Part shown: positions 5,749-13,633 of the stretch, piece after piece
Layout: every line of letters starts with the position of its first letter
Numbering within the stretch: position 1 is the stretch's first letter
Source: Acanthaster planci
Lineage: Eukaryota; Echinodermata; Asteroidea; Valvatida; Acanthasteridae
Direction of reading: 5' to 3'
NCBI RefSeq assembly: GCF_001949145.1
Contig: NW_019091544.1
Span: 220,479 to 234,800, forward strand
Length of the DNA: 14,322 nucleotides
The notes under the pieces: generated by a model
Told to the model about the DNA's origin: nothing
Database searches by the model: none
The model's input: the letters and a program-made list of their open reading frames with translations, nothing else
Position numbers and translations under genes: made by a program

Positions 5749-8700
5749 GTGTGTACTTTATTTACTGTCAAGCAACTTTGTGTCCAAGTACATGTACATG
5801 TATGCCCTCACTGGTATCAAATCTACCGTTAGAGGTTAAGGTGTCAATCAATTATCTGTGTTGGCTGTACTCCCATCTGCAGGGGTCTAAGAATTCAGCT
5901 TTCCAGGTAATTTTTGTTTGTGTGAGCAAGCATGGTAGGTGTGGTTTTACCTCATCAAGGGATGTTCGGCTTGTAAAATAAGCCTCAGTGTACTTACATG
6001 CACAGGTACATGTACGATATCATGTCTGACAACCTTCACTGTACGATGAAGAATATATTGTTGACCTGTATGTGCAGTAATAATTCTCAATCTCCAATGG
6101 CTTACTGTAGATGCAGTACATGTAGGTTCACTTTAGGTTAATACAGGTGATTCACAATAGTGCGCCTCCAAGAGTTTACAATGCGTTGGCCAATCACAAT
6201 GTGCAAAATCTGTCAACCCTTCCCAAACATGTATTGGCTTGACAGATTTCATGCATCGTAAATGGCCAACGCGTTGCAAACTCTTGGAGGCGCACTCTTG
6301 TGAATCGCCCATATTTGAAGCAATTGTCTGTATTGAATAAGGGTATTCAGATATCATATTTCTCAGCATGTTGTTCTTATCATTATGAATAATAATATTA
6401 GAACTGACAAGTGTTTGAACTAAATTCTGCATAGATGTGTAACCATGTTAAGCACAGTAAGAGCCATTATATTCCTTTTTTTTAGCATTTGACCTTTTTT
6501 TCATCCTGCAGAGATTTGAAGACTAAAAGCATTGCCCCTTATGTCAAGGATTTACTTCAGGATGGAGTGGATAGTGTGTTTGGTAAGTTGTGAAATCCAA
6601 AATTTGAAATTGAACTGTTATTGGAACTTCCTCTGTTTGTACATGTTTACTTTTTGAGGGATGGAATGTCAGTGACTCAGTTTTCTTCTTGGTTTTATAC
6701 TGAAGTTCTTGGTACCACTTCTGAAGGGCCATCGCTGACACTGAGGGAAAGGAAAGCAGTAGCCTCTGAATGGGTCAAATGTGGCAAAGGAAAGTAAGTC
6801 AGATGTGGCAAAGGAAAGTAAGTCAAATGTGGCAAAGCAAAGTAAGTCAAATGTGGCAAAGCAAAGTAAGTCAAATGTTGCAAAGGAAAGTAAGTCAAAT
6901 GTGGCAAAGGAAAGTAAGTCAAATGTGGCAAAGGAAAGTAAGTCAGATGTGGCAAAGGAAAGTAAGTCAGATGTGGCAAAGGAAAGTAAGTCAAATGTGG
7001 CAAAGCAAAGTAAGTCAAATGTGGCAAAGCAAAGTACATGTAAGTCAATTGTGGCAAGGGAAAGTGAATCAAGTGTGACAAGGGAAAGAAAGTCAAATGA
7101 ATATTCATGTTGAATTATAGTTAAGTGTTTTGATTCAGTTAACCATAAAGTATAGTTTATATTTTTCTAAGTTGGATTCAGATAATATTAGCTCAATGTA
7201 TCTGCTGTTGAGGGGCAAACACCTCAAGAATCTTTGCACTGCCGGTCCTTTCAAAAGGGTACAGCTTGTTTTTGTTGCAAGAAACCAATTGAGAATGAAA
7301 GTGTCTGAAAACAGTATAATCAAAATGATCTTTAAAATTTGCAAAACTAGTCTTAACCAACCCATAATGTGTATTCTCGGATTTTCTTTGGGGAATCATT
7401 TTGTTCCACTGGCTGTAGTTTTGCTAATTAACATGTCCCCAAAATTGATTGTTTCGATAGGTTGGATCATGTCATAGTACAAGTGGGAGCTGGAAATCTG
7501 AAAGATACACAGGATTTGGTAGGTTTAGTCTTTCCCTCCTGCAACTTTTTTTTCAAAACAACTGCAAAAATAAGATGCAGTTCCTCAGTATTTGATGCTT
7601 GGTTCGAACGGATACAATTCCTTCTAACATGAGATATTGGATTGTTTCAGGCTATGCATGCCTCATCCATCGGTGCTTCAGCTGTAGCTGTGCTTCCTCC
7701 TGTTTTCTTCAAACCCCAGACACCAGGTAGATATCCTCAAGAATTTCTTTTCTTTTCCTGCTTGAAAAACCATGAGAAATAAGGCAGTAACCAGAAACTT
7801 TAAACACTTACACAACCACCTACAATGCACCTGTTCATGCCCCAAACACCTGCTCTTCCCTTTTAATTCAGTTTAGGAACACAGGGTTTTTCTGTGACCA
7901 TACTACATGTACATATTAAATCACAGCAGGCCTAAAACACCAAGCATGTCAGAAACTATATGAAAAAAAAATTTCTTTCTATTTCCAGAGCACCTTGTGA
8001 ATTATCTGAAGCAGGTTGGAGACGTTGTACCTACATTGCCTCTTTACTACTATCATTATCCCAAGATGACTGGAGTAGATTGTAAGTAGTAATTTATTTT
8101 CTTAGGCGTCCAGTAGTAGCAGATAAAAATCAGAATCTAGTTCTAATTCTGGAACTTACTAAATTGCAGAATGTAAGTTCCAGAATTAAATTTATCCTTA
8201 AATTTTTATTGAGTAAGAACATTATGAAATTTAGATTGGTTAAAATAGGGTTAAATGTTGTTTCTCGGTTAAAAGTATTCCACCCTGATTTTAATCCCGT
8301 TTTAACCATATAGATCAAGCCAAAATGTTCACCCCATTTTAACAGTGTTTCAACCCACCACCCATTGTTATTCAAGCCTTAATCCTCTCCAGGTCAATCG
8401 ACAGTCCAAACGGACAGTCACCCATTTTAACCGTATTTCAACAGTGGAGAGATGGCATGCTACAAACCTCAGTTCTCCAGTTAGGTAAATCCACTTCCTA
8501 CATAAAAAAGGAACGGTTTGGGGCGAAATGTCCACAAGTTGGAATCGGCTTCAATGTGCTGGCATGTGGAGGTATTTCCGTACCCATTTACACGATAAAT
8601 TAACAAATTTTTGATGTATAAAGCTGAAAATGATACCTGTGTCTGGAGTAGTTTAGTCATAATAAACAACTGAAGTTTTATTGGTATAGTTAACGTTCAT

Positions 8701-11086
8701 CACTCCTTAATGACAATCAGAAGTGACTATTTTCTGCGTGCACAAAATCAATCACACCAGCCCTAAAATTCAAGATGGCGGCGCCCATAGTCCGATGTTA
8801 ACCATTCGTCAAGAGGCGGCTTTACCGATTAAAACTCCCCATGGCAGGTTGGTACCGCTGGCCCACAAGCCCCAACAAATTGAAAAGAACCTTGCAATCC
8901 AAACCATACATGTACCAAATCTGCGGGAGAATCTGGAATAATTCATGCCAGTTTTGAGGACGAACTTCCTCATTCCAAAATTTCTTGGCTGGTCATGTCA
9001 TGCATGTACACAGTTGAATGCCGCATAACGTATGATATCGAATGAAGGCAAGCTTTTCTGCATGTGCTCAGGCTTGGGCGGATAAAAAGGTGCACAGGGG
9101 CGGAAGCGGACATAAACCGATATTGTGCAGGGTGGCGATCACTTCGACCAGCTTGTGTTGGCCAGTGGTCAGTATATTTTTGTTGAGGAATTACTCATTC
9201 TCATCTTCCTCAATTCAAACCTTACATTGCACTTTTTGATCTACAGTCTACGCCGAATTCCTGGTTAGAAATCTCTCAATCCCCCGTCCGCAAGCTTAGA
9301 ACATCCTTCTGGAAATGTTTGTTATCTCGGCCTATGGTAAGAATGAAAAAGACGTCACATGCAAATTGGGCCGTACCTCTACGCGAATGGGCCAAAATAT
9401 ACTGGTATTTTTCCCTGGAGTTGCCGTTGATCAAGCGCAAGTCCGACTGTGATCAGCATCCATTTAAAATTAAGTTTGAACATCCATTTCTAACTTCATT
9501 GGCCAAGTATGGAATGTACAGCTGTGCATCTTGGAGATTTGCATGCATAATGTTTTTCGAATGTACATACATGTAAGCACAAATGTAGTGAGAGTTTAGT
9601 AAAGTAATAAGCCGGCTGAAATGCCACACCTACATGTACATGTCCATTGTAACTTTACACGATAAATTCACTAATTTTTGACATTCAAAGCAATCAATTT
9701 ATTGAAAAAACAATACCTGTGTCTGGAGTAGTTGATTTTGAATTCTCACCATCGTGTGATGTGGGACCATCTAAGTTTACTTTACATGTTTTGGTTCTGC
9801 GGTTCGGTGGTTTGGCTGACTTAAGAGCTTGTAGCAAAAATATTCACAATACGTGGAAGATCGGGCGCATTCATGAGGTTGCTAATTTACATAAGCTTGC
9901 ATGTTGCATCCATCCACAGATCTGCTGGTTCGTGAAGGGCTCAATTGTTTGGCAGGGATTTGCGATGCGTTAAATAAAATGCCTGTTTCCTGAAATACAT
10001 TGGATGCATGACGCCTGAAAACTAATACATTCAGGTACAGGATAGGCCTAAGAAGAGCTGAGTACCAGTGTAAAGAACTCGCTTGTATCAATCAGTGGTG
10101 ATTAAAAGCTATTTAGTATACGGTTAGGGATTAGGGCGGGGCAGCCTATTAATGCAGTACGATCGCCACGCACAAAGGAACTCATCTGGCCTTGGGGATT
10201 ATGCTCCACAAAAGTGACCACAGAGGGTGATTTCCCAAAAGATCCCTGTTTCAACCAAATAGCTGGCCTTGCTGTCCAAGCTGAAAAACCACAAAAATGA
10301 CCACAGAGTTAATGAGTAAATTTACCAGTTTCCAAAAACTACCCCATTTTAACCCTGTATTTTTGCTGCACCGTGTTTAACCGAAAATGAATACGGTTAA
10401 ATTGAGTGATCAGATGGCATACACCAGTTTTAACCGAGAAACTGCATTTTAACCTTGGGGAAATTCAAAGTGGACGTAGTCAGTCTTTGTCAATGTACGA
10501 TACACATGTACATGTACTCTAGCCTTGTCTTCTTGTCAGATAACTTTGAAACCACTGTTTATATGTTTATTACTTCCAGTATTTTGTCGTGAGTTCAGTT
10601 AATGCTGCTGAATTTCTCCCTTGATTTGCAGTCACCATGATGGACATCTTGAGGGCTCTAGAGTCAGATCCCATCCCCAATTTCAAGGGGGCAAAGTTTG
10701 TGAGCGCTGACCTAACTGACTTCAGCCTTAGTGTCAACGTATCAAAGGACAAATACCAGATGATCTTTTCACTTGAAGGGGTGCGTATCCAAATAGATTT
10801 CTCATCAAAACGAAAACTGAGTCCAACAATAACTTAAAGTGTCATCCATTGTAGATGTCCATTTGAAGCACAGGTTGAGAGACAGAAAATTCCCAAACTG
10901 TACATATTTGTCAACAGTCAGGAGTTCATTGCAAGTGAGCATGCAGTTATTAGAGGCTTTCTCTTCTATGAAGCTTATCTCTGGTGGATTAGAGTTTTTC
11001 TTGAACATAACCGTCATTTGGATATGATTCTTGTTACAGATGGAGCTACCCTCTATGACTCTGGGTGCTACAGCATTTGTAGGAAG
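5645..11086 (+). CDS. NPL: N-acetylneuraminate lyase, exons 1-8 (3' end beyond window)
   Basis: Class I aldolase that cleaves N-acetylneuraminate to N-acetyl-D-mannosamine and pyruvate in the cytosol, recycling sialic acid. Eight exons join with consistent phases into 228 complete codons. Recognisable blocks are KGLIAAPFTPFEENG (residues 21-35), the strand before the substrate motif (PYVKDLLQDGVDSVF), GTTSEG (61-66), HVIVQVGAGNLKDTQDL, SSIGASAVAVLPPVFFKP, LPLYYYHYPKMTG with catalytic tyrosine 154, FKGAKF with Schiff-base lysine 185, and MTLGATAFVG. The human enzyme is 320 residues, so about the last third is missing and must lie beyond 14322. The start at 5645 has A at -3 and G at +4. An alternative is a 5' exon spliced at 5666. 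Oddities: serine where the motif GTTGE has its second glycine, and a donor-duplicating minisatellite after exon 3. DapA-family relatives share the fold, but YYYH and FxGxKF favour NPL. Confidence 0.9.
6146..6309. repeat. Near-palindromic foldback in NPL intron 1
   Basis: The left arm begins GATTCACAATAGTGCGCCTC (6149) and runs through AAATCTGTCAA near 6220. The right arm is its complement and ends GGCGCACTCTTGTGAATC (6306). Arms of about 70 bp differ at a modest number of positions, with only a short loop around CCCTTCCCAAACATG. There is no coding content. It fits a foldback MITE, and its transcript would form one long hairpin. Confidence 0.85.
6512..6582 (+). CDS. NPL: NPL exon 2
   Basis: Acceptor CATCCTGCAG, donor GTAAGT at 6583. 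It reads LKTKSIAPYVKDLLQDGVDS and then VF, equivalent to the helix and second strand of the barrel that lead into the substrate motif. It enters in phase 2 and leaves in phase 1. Confidence 0.88.
6706..6793 (+). CDS. NPL: NPL exon 3 (substrate carboxylate motif), ending in a minisatellite unit
   Basis: The acceptor is TATACTGAAG. It encodes VLGTTSEGPSLTLRERKAVA and then SEWVKCGKGK, matching the family's GTTGEG...ERR...EEW segment. The coding end falls in the first unit of the 24-bp array (6775 onward), with donor AAA|GTAAGT at 6794. Phase 2 there is completed by exon 4's first base to restore a lysine codon, which supports the first donor as the productive one. Confidence 0.85.
6775..7092 (+). 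repeat. 24-bp minisatellite, about 13 units, spanning the exon 3 splice donor
   Basis: Units of exactly 24 bp (core GGCAAAGGAAAGTAAGTC) start at 6775 and repeat to 7014 with variants only at a few positions (AAA/AGA, AGGAAA/AGCAAA, TGTGG/TGTTG). Unit 11 (7015-7044) carries an extra 6 bp, TACATG. Units 12 and 13 are more diverged (GTGAAT, AAGAAAG). The first unit contains real exon 3 codons and its donor. Since 24 is a multiple of 3, two plus-strand frames and one minus-strand frame stay open across the array. These are repeat artefacts and not genes. Confidence 0.95.
6794..7045 (+). promoter_or_regulatory. Array of eleven candidate 5' splice sites
   Basis: GTAAGT starts at 6794, 6818, 6842, 6866, 6890, 6914, 6938, 6962, 6986, 7010 and 7040. 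The first ten each follow AAA. In the NPL frame the T of each GT begins a TAA codon. The first donor therefore gives the full-length product, while any later donor would retain an in-frame stop right after lysine at 6792-6794. The site sequences are seen directly; alternative use is inferred. Confidence 0.7.
7461..7518 (+). CDS. NPL: NPL exon 4
   Basis: Acceptor GTTTCGATAG, donor GTAGGT at 7519. It reads LDHVIVQVGAGNLKDTQDL, the third barrel strand and following helix (human equivalent: QVIIHVGA). It leaves in phase 0. Confidence 0.9.
7651..7726 (+). CDS. NPL: NPL exon 5
   Basis: Acceptor ATTGTTTCAG, donor GTAGAT at 7727. It reads AMHASSIGASAVAVLPPVFF then KPQTP, corresponding to AAEIGADGIAVIAPFFLKP of the vertebrate enzyme. 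It leaves in phase 1. Confidence 0.9.
7989..8081 (+). CDS. NPL: NPL exon 6 (catalytic tyrosine)
   Basis: Acceptor TCTATTTCCAG, donor GTAAGT at 8082. It encodes HLVNYLKQVGDVVPTLPLYY and then YHYPKMTGVD. The tyrosine before HYP aligns with the proton-shuttling tyrosine of the lyase family (YNIP in E. coli). It leaves in phase 1. Confidence 0.92.
8144..8188. repeat. Perfect 16-bp inverted repeat with 13-base loop
   Basis: TAATTCTGGAACTTAC (8144-8159) and its exact complement (8173-8188) lie 60 bp downstream of the exon 6 donor. A transcript would form a stable hairpin. It may be a small foldback, or the outer edge of the inverted-repeat block that follows. Confidence 0.75.
8588..8653. repeat. 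Direct duplication, copy 1
   Basis: It begins TTTACACGATAAATT and ends ATACCTGTGTCTGGAGTAG. The same start and end recur at 9654-9733 with a diverged, longer middle. The flanks differ, so only about 65-80 bp is duplicated, roughly 1.07 kb apart. Confidence 0.75.
8772..8782 (+). promoter_or_regulatory. YY1-like motif
   Basis: AAGATGGCGGC matches the YY1 core and is followed by GCGCCC, a local GC-rich patch in an AT-rich intron. Such motifs often sit at transcription starts in animals. No transcript can be shown, and the ATG within it opens only a few codons. Confidence 0.25.
9654..9733. repeat. Direct duplication, copy 2
   Basis: It is the partner of 8588-8653: TTTACACGATAAATTC at the start, a middle with a short insertion (CAATCAATTTATTG), and ATACCTGTGTCTGGAGTAG at the end. 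On the minus strand the shared end reads ACTCCAGACACAG|GTAT, a possible splice donor. Confidence 0.75.
9717..9827 (-). CDS. Possible antisense exon inside intron 6
   Basis: On the minus strand a 111-bp open stretch lies between an acceptor (TTTTTGCTACAAG) and a donor (ACACAG|GTATTG). It reads LKSAKPPNRRTKTCKVNLDG, then a Ser/Thr-rich end (ENSKSTTPDT). It is low-complexity and basic, recalls no family, and the duplicated copy at 8588-8653 has a stop in the matching frame. Weak evidence; it may be chance. Confidence 0.2.
10632..10780 (+). CDS. NPL: NPL exon 7 (Schiff-base lysine)
   Basis: Acceptor TTGATTTGCAG, donor GTGCGT at 10781. It carries PNFKGAKFVSADLTDFSLSV. Lysine at 10694-10696 aligns with the lysine that forms the pyruvate Schiff base. 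It joins exon 6 across a 2.55-kb intron with correct phase. Confidence 0.92.
11040..11086 (+). CDS. NPL: NPL exon 8 (last exon visible)
   Basis: Acceptor TCTTGTTACAG, donor GTAAGT at 11087. It reads MELPSMTLGATAFVG, matching the strand and loop LLSALVMGATGAVGS, two to three residues shorter before it. It leaves in phase 2. The following TYNY-type exon is not found downstream in the window. Confidence 0.82.
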
Positions 11087-11642
11087 GTAAGTACATGTAT
11101 AGCTCTTGATGTCGTCTTTATGGAAGAACTTAAGAGTCCACTGTGCTCATCCTACCCAACCAGTCGCTGCAATTGCAAAGTTCCTTATGCACCTGTTGCC
11201 ATTTGCTAAAACTTGATCAACTGTGTATGCCCTCTATTGCTACAACCCGGTAACCTCCATGTTTGTCCTTTTTCTTAACGCCATCGCTAAAATGGACGTG
11301 TCATTTTTTGGCATCTTCAAATTTCTTGAGTTGTCTGTTTTGCTTTATCTTGATCCTGATCAACTGTGCATGGTAACTTATTATTAATAAACTGATTATC
11401 AGTAAACTGTGTGATTTTGTCCTTTAATATCTGTCATTCTCTTGATTTAGGTGATTTCTGTTGAATTTCATTGTGACGTTCGCCGTTATTGCTCCTATGC
11501 CGCACCCAGTACAGTGTCACAACACTTTGTGTGCTTCTGCATGCTTTTTCGTTTCTCTTCCTGTTTGTGTGCTTAATATGCATACATCCAGGCCACCATA
11601 CATTGATTCTATGAGGGATTCTTTCTACGAAGCACCTTTATA
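11087..11642. other. Start of the last visible NPL intron
   Basis: AT-rich sequence after the exon 8 donor. GATCAACTGTG occurs at 11215 and 11358. The expected next NPL exon (TYNY-like, entering with one base to complete a codon) is not found here or farther right. Confidence 0.5.
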
Positions 11643-13633
11643 GGGTCAACCTGGCACCTCTATATCTAGCTCAGAGATAGGACAATCAGGGGCTGGCTTT
11701 GCCTGTCGTATTTCCCACCACTTAACTGGCATGCTAACAGCCATATCTGATACCCAGTCACTTGGGGGTTTGCCGCCTGTGCGACATGTAGGGCTACTGA
11801 CTGAGCTGATGTCTCCTTGGTTTCCTCTACTGTGTCTCAGTGTGGGCTTCGGAGCTGCCGTCCAAACCAGAGAAAGTAGAGGCCCATTGACAGAGAAGAG
11901 AACGAAGGAAGGAAGCCTACTGAGATGATCCAATCCACCACCGGCTACGGCTCACTGAGGCCCACAGATGAGCCCACACCAGTGTAGTAGTCGAGACCAT
12001 CACAAGACTAAACACAAGACCAGACACAAGATCAGTCACAAGTGACAGTGTGAAAGGAATGCTTTTGTTGCAGTTCATTCTAATAGCTTTTGCCTTGAAT
12101 TTAGACTGGAGGTCTTGTGTTGGTCTTGTGTGGTCATGTGAAGGTCTTCAGTGGTCTCACTATAGCAATGGCCCATGCCTCCCCCACCAACCCAGGCGGC
12201 TGCTTCTCGCATAAGCCCTCTAGCATCCGAGACCACTTCAATGGGGCACCCATGGCATGAACCGTACAATAGCACTTCCCCCGGGCTGACTCTCGGTTAT
12301 TTCTTGCCGTGCCCCAGTGAATGCGTTATTGGATTGCAGATTTTTTATTTGATTTGATTTATTTACCTTGTGCAATAAAATAATAAAAAACATGTATATG
12401 TATTGAGATACTGAAAAAAAAAGTTGTAAAACTTATTTGTATTCCGGATTCACCACTGTGTCTTGCCAGTCTGCATCCCAGGCATCCAAACCCACTGGAC
12501 TGCTATGCTGCCGTGGATTCTGCATGCCCCTCGTCATTCCAGACTCTTGGTTTTGTCCTAAGAGCCTCTGGAAGAATGCTTCCGAGTCTACTACCACTTG
12601 GGCTCATCACGCACTGTCCCCTTCCAACCATGAAACGCAGAACAACCATTCTTCCGTGGCTGTCATCCATCCAGCTCCCTCTGCAGACTCTTTGGCAGAT
12701 TCTCCTGTGTGAACCTGCCTTGCATCCTTCGGGAATGAGTTAACCCAAATGTAGGTGTGCCCAAGGTCTCTGTACTCTAACCATTACGAGGCCTGACATA
12801 ACTATGACCTACCGTGAGCTAGGGTTAGACTGGAATGCTCAACACCAACATTTTTCCCAGAGCTTCCTTTGGCCGCTCATCATGCGTGGAAACGGTCAAA
12901 GTTCTCTCCAATGCAAGACGCTTGCGAACACAGCTGGCTAGAGCCAAGGCCTATTTTGAACTCCCCTGAAAATCTTTATGCCCGTTATAGAGTAATCTAA
13001 TGCCGCTAAAGACTAAATCACTTCTGACTCGGCTACTGTTTTGCCAAGAACCCCCCAGCTCGATAAACCGGAACCTACTTCATCCAGGTTGGACAGAGTC
13101 TCTCTGTCTCTGGTGTATTGCTTTTCTCTCACTCTTTTCAGAGTACCTTGCTTATGGGTGTGAAAAGAAAACTCTGCTGCCTCTCCAGACCTCACTGCAG
13201 GTGTGCTCATGCCTCTGGATAAGAACATCAATTTTGTGTTCGAACAGTTCTTGCAGTTTTCCTGCCTAACTACATCTACCTGCAGAGCTCTTGCTCTTGG
13301 GTGGGGGCGATTATTTTCTCGTACAAGGATGTGAATTTCAAAGCCTCCCCTTATGAGGGAAAGACTGTTTTCTTGGGCATGTTTATAGGGGTGATTGAAT
13401 CGGAGGCCAAGCACACCAAAACAATTCTGGCCCTCCTCCCCTTTCCTCAGCCTCCTGACAAGACGAATGTTCCTATGGGGGATGGACTCCAGAATTGACC
13501 TGGAGGCAACCCATATCCTTGGAGCCAGTAACTCCATCGGATGGGAGTATCGCCCTGTTCTTCTCATCTTCCTATTCTGGCTTTTCCAGTTTTGGTTGCC
13601 CAATTGACGAGGCTGTTAGTGTAAGCCTACACC
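11643..13633. other. GC-richer region, probably degraded retroelement, no gene assigned
   Basis: Base composition rises clearly above the preceding intron. Short open frames occur on both strands; the longest is 196 codons on the minus strand (13013-13603) with no recognised motif. A plus-strand stretch (13341-13430) reads KTVFLGMFIGVIESEAKHTK then TILALLPF, which faintly recalls the LG-containing post-palm segment of DIRS-type reverse transcriptases, just upstream of the recombinase remnant. An A/T-rich patch at 12345-12425 with AATAAAATAATAAAA could be an old poly(A) junction. A DIRS-like body is inferred only from context. Confidence 0.3.
11992..12160. repeat. Imperfect foldback rich in ACACAAGACC
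   Basis: AACACAAGACCAGACACAAG (12011-12030) faces its near-complement GGTCTTGTGTTGGTCTTGTG (12111-12130). The outer parts GAGACCATCACAAGAC and GTGGTCTCAC also pair. The arms contain short internal direct repeats. It is a possible MITE embedded in the GC-richer region. Confidence 0.6.

Larger units (their letters stand above)
8233..10460. mobile_element. Inverted-repeat-bounded insertion in NPL intron 6 (unclassified)
   Basis: GGTTAAATGTTGTTTCTCGG continuing TTAAAA (8249-8274) is nearly the complement of 10428-10454 (TTTTAACCGAGAAACTGCAT then TTTAACC). Around both ends, TTTTAACC or its complement recurs many times (8238-8300, 8335-8430, 10345-10455), like subterminal transposase-binding repeats. 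Between them lie about 2.2 kb with only short ORFs (for example 8723-8941, 9319-9576, 9719-9973), none recognised. No target-site duplication was fixed. The block could be a non-autonomous DNA transposon or several nested insertions. Confidence 0.45.

Noticed and set aside
5794-5981. Frames 5645-5839 and 5715-5981 read as continuous proteins past 5748
   Set aside because: Homology to NPL stops exactly at 5748, where a GT donor occurs; the rest is intron read-through.
6695-7113. Three overlapping long frames of octapeptide repeats (minus 6695-7108, plus 6770-7078 and 6781-7113)
   Set aside because: They are open only because the minisatellite period is 24 bp and free of stops in those frames. 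The genuine NPL frame through the same DNA hits TAA in each unit.
8772-8810. ATGGCGGCGCCC as the start of a gene
   Set aside because: The frame closes after a few codons, and no donor that would extend it could be supported.
8588-9733. The direct repeats as long terminal repeats of a retrovirus-like element
   Set aside because: The copies are only about 65-80 bp, diverged in the middle, and lack TG..CA ends, a primer-binding site, and gag or pol between them.
13013-13603. Longest ORF of the window, 196 codons on the minus strand
   Set aside because: Arginine-rich, with no recognisable domain, and antisense to the recombinase-bearing strand in a GC-richer region where chance frames are longer. 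Not annotated as a gene.
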